Assembly: GCF_000877395.1 (NCBI RefSeq)
Contig: NZ_JYFE01000006.1
Span: 1 to 41,048 of the forward strand
Length of the DNA stretch: 41,048 nt
Direction of reading: 5' to 3'
Source: Jannaschia aquimarina
GTDB taxonomy: Bacteria; Pseudomonadota; Alphaproteobacteria; Rhodobacterales; Rhodobacteraceae
Positions 41,014 to 41,048 of the stretch are shown one piece after another. Below the pieces are notes generated by a model. The model did no database searches and was not told the origin of the DNA. It saw nothing but the letters and a program-made list of their open reading frames with translations. Within the stretch, counting starts at the first letter, position 1, and every line of letters begins with the position of its first letter. Position numbers and translations under genes: made by a program.

Positions 41014-41048
41014 GCCCCTACCCCGCCAGCGTGACCCCCGCCCCCCCC

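Noticed and set aside
1-41048. CRISPR arrays, tRNA or rRNA genes, insertion sequences
   Set aside because: I looked for regular 20-40 bp repeats with unique spacers, tRNA cloverleafs, and transposase motifs and saw none. The only regular repeats are the GTGCAC array and the GGFV coding repeats.
41014-41048. The terminal run of C as a biological feature
   Set aside because: It is just the end of the window after the last stop codon, with no gene or structure visible.

Overview
The window is high-GC, gene-dense chromosomal DNA that looks like an alphaproteobacterium of the Rhodobacterales (Rhodobacter/Roseobacter group). The evidence is the ChvI-ChvG-HprK-RapZ-EIIA-HPr cluster divergent from pckA, a long-form acyl-CoA dehydrogenase of the methylsuccinyl-CoA dehydrogenase (Mcd) type, DUF6473, DUF3859 and HIG1-type small proteins, and a canonical CtrA box. 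No tRNA, rRNA, insertion sequence or CRISPR array was seen. The 3' end of a 16S gene is represented only by a complementary 18-mer.

Layout. 1-5314 (minus): the first codons of tuf, then a lipoprotein, an M48 protease and a DUF898 membrane protein in an overlapping operon, then parC. 5435-9577 (plus): an SH3-domain secreted protein, a short-chain dehydrogenase, a HIG1-type membrane protein overlapping a PduO-type cobalamin adenosyltransferase, and etfBA behind a perfect 14-bp palindrome. 9572-11454: a DUF6473 protein (minus) and 3-hydroxybutyryl-CoA dehydrogenase (plus). 11631-16216 (minus): chvI, chvG, hprK, rapZ, EIIA, HPr, a signalling block linking envelope or acid sensing to the PTS phosphorelay and carbon control. 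It is divergent from pckA, whose upstream region has two LacI-type boxes 21 bp apart and a long leader hairpin. 18124-31256: metabolic genes, including a DUF3859 protein, two TauE/SafE exporters, Mcd, ThpR, a META-domain protein, a PLP decarboxylase overlapping a TPP enzyme, an FMN reductase, a hydratase, an M24 peptidase with an ankyrin-type partner, DUF427 and YqeY. 31386-35282: carA, then a CtrA box in front of a glycosyltransferase carrying a predicted c-di-GMP-binding MshEN domain, then a YhhQ-type transporter.

35283-37487 is the accessory part. It holds (i) a self-contained 200-nt transcription unit with an 18-nt perfect complement to the 16S rRNA 3' end, a GTG-started 18-codon frame and a strong terminator; (ii) a BrnA-like ribbon-helix-helix gene preceded by three GTGCAC palindromes spaced exactly 11 bp, and followed by a copy of its own C-terminus; (iii) an A+T-rich RelA/SpoT-domain gene placed 12 nt after the pncB stop and flanked by a 7-bp direct repeat. 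37488-41013 returns to ordinary sequence: pncB, two overlapping small genes (one YkgJ-type), and a membrane protein with GGFV repeats.

The metabolic genes fit acetyl-CoA and acyl-CoA assimilation: Mcd would pass electrons to EtfAB, 3-hydroxybutyryl-CoA dehydrogenase and the hydratase act on related thioesters, the adenosyltransferase supplies the B12 cofactor for acyl-CoA mutases, and PckA opens gluconeogenesis. The strongest leads for something undescribed are the 16S-complementary RNA/peptide unit, the CtrA-box/MshEN glycosyltransferase, and the foreign RelA/SpoT-domain gene.
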